A DNA stretch of 64,000 nucleotides from assembly GCA_964638035.1 (NCBI GenBank), contig CAZWXD010000003.1:107517-171516 (forward strand). The letters run 5' to 3'. Shown here one piece after another: positions 63,859 through 64,000 of this stretch. The position numbers were made by a program, and so were the translations under genes. Numbering within the stretch: position 1 is the first letter of the stretch; each line of letters starts with the position of its first letter. The notes under the pieces are model-generated. The model did not search any database. It was given only the letters and a program-made list of their open reading frames with translations, and was not told where the DNA came from. The DNA is from JAGGAG01 sp964638035 (GTDB taxonomy: Bacteria > Gemmatimonadota > Gemmatimonadetes > Gemmatimonadales > GWC2-71-9).

Positions 63859-63953
63859 GCATAACGAAGCTTGCTGCTGTCAGCCACGCTATTGAAGCGG
63901 CCGCTGCGCGGCCGCATTTTATGGAGTGTCTGCAGCAGAAGCACACGTTAGGC
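63859..63953 (+). other. attC: attC site 4
   Basis: 95 bp between GCATAAC (63859-63865) and GTTAGGC (63947-63953). It shares its arms almost exactly with attC3 (agcttgctgctg and cagcagaagcacac) but has a different, shorter middle containing a ggccgctgcgcggcc palindrome. Confidence 0.93.
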
Positions 63954-63974
63954 CGCGTTCGAGAGGAATCCTGA

Positions 63975-64000
63975 ATGGCGTTGCTTGATCTGCTCCGATG
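63975..64000 (+). CDS. Cassette 5: start of an unknown gene
   Basis: ATG at 63975, preceded by gagaggaat and located 22 nt into the fifth cassette. Only MALLDLLR is visible before the window ends. Position and ribosome-binding site make it a likely cassette gene. Confidence 0.5.

Larger units (their letters stand above)
57906..64000 (+). mobile_element. Integron: integrase, attI and cassette array (continues beyond the window)
   Basis: The element comprises an integron integrase gene (57906-58865), an attI core at 59023-59029 and cassettes ending in four attC sites (59387-59516, 61902-62006, 62568-62706, 63859-63953). A fifth cassette is cut by the window end. Integrase and array run in the same direction, unlike the divergent layout of class 1-3 integrons. 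The lower GC and different codon use of the second cassette point to recent acquisition of at least that piece. Confidence 0.93.

Overview
The window is a high-GC chromosomal segment from a Gram-negative, didermic bacterium. The DcaP-type porin, the TonB-dependent receptor with a carboxypeptidase-regulatory-like N-terminus, the many short lipoproteins, the tig-clpP-clpX-engB order and the overall protein style suggest Gemmatimonadota. That placement is an inference from gene content; no marker comparison was possible. A 100-N scaffold gap (43517-43616) indicates a draft assembly or MAG.

Layout. 1-2590: stress proteins (3' end of dnaK, an HtrA/DegP protease). 2634-12362: a porin diverging from a tightly coupled set: L-serine dehydratase with a Tat-lipoprotein leader, MFS carrier, phosphate acyltransferase, acetate kinase, pyruvate formate-lyase and its activase. 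Together these would turn serine (or pyruvate) into acetate and formate with one substrate-level ATP. 12503-15123: a lipoprotein, tRNA-Leu and a secreted protein. 15307-19114: trigger factor, ClpP, ClpX and the ribosome-assembly GTPase EngB. 19156-27270: cell-envelope proteins (TonB receptor, lipoproteins, beta-helix protein) and a Nudix enzyme. 27382-36497: a PilB-type ATPase fused to a receiver domain, TrpE translationally coupled to an FHA-GAF-adenylate cyclase, Maf, Dtd and an AsmA-like protein. 36552-39816: glmM-glmS. 39966-45113: a complete mrpABCDEFG Na+/H+ antiporter operon. 45150-57781: accessory genes, including a probable subclass B3 metallo-beta-lactamase, a TldD/PmbA pair, a CopB-like ATPase, a PLP sulfur-metabolism enzyme and a methyltransferase.

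57906-64000: an integron. The integron integrase gene lies upstream of its cassettes and on the same strand, the unusual 'reverse' arrangement. Four complete cassettes and the start of a fifth are separated by four recognisable attC sites: (1) a small LSm-like protein; (2) a whole type II restriction-modification system with a controller protein; (3) a GNAT acetyltransferase; (4) an antisense mercury-type operon whose MerR-like regulator keeps the three metal-binding cysteines; (5) truncated by the window end.

Three signals cross gene boundaries. Several genes have a -10-like hexamer only 5-6 nt before the start codon, which suggests leaderless transcription. An 8-bp tandem-repeat family sits inside or at the ends of several reading frames. 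Strong stem-loops mark gene ends after dnaK, between htrA and the porin gene, after the secreted protein at 19836 and after the lipoprotein at 24571.
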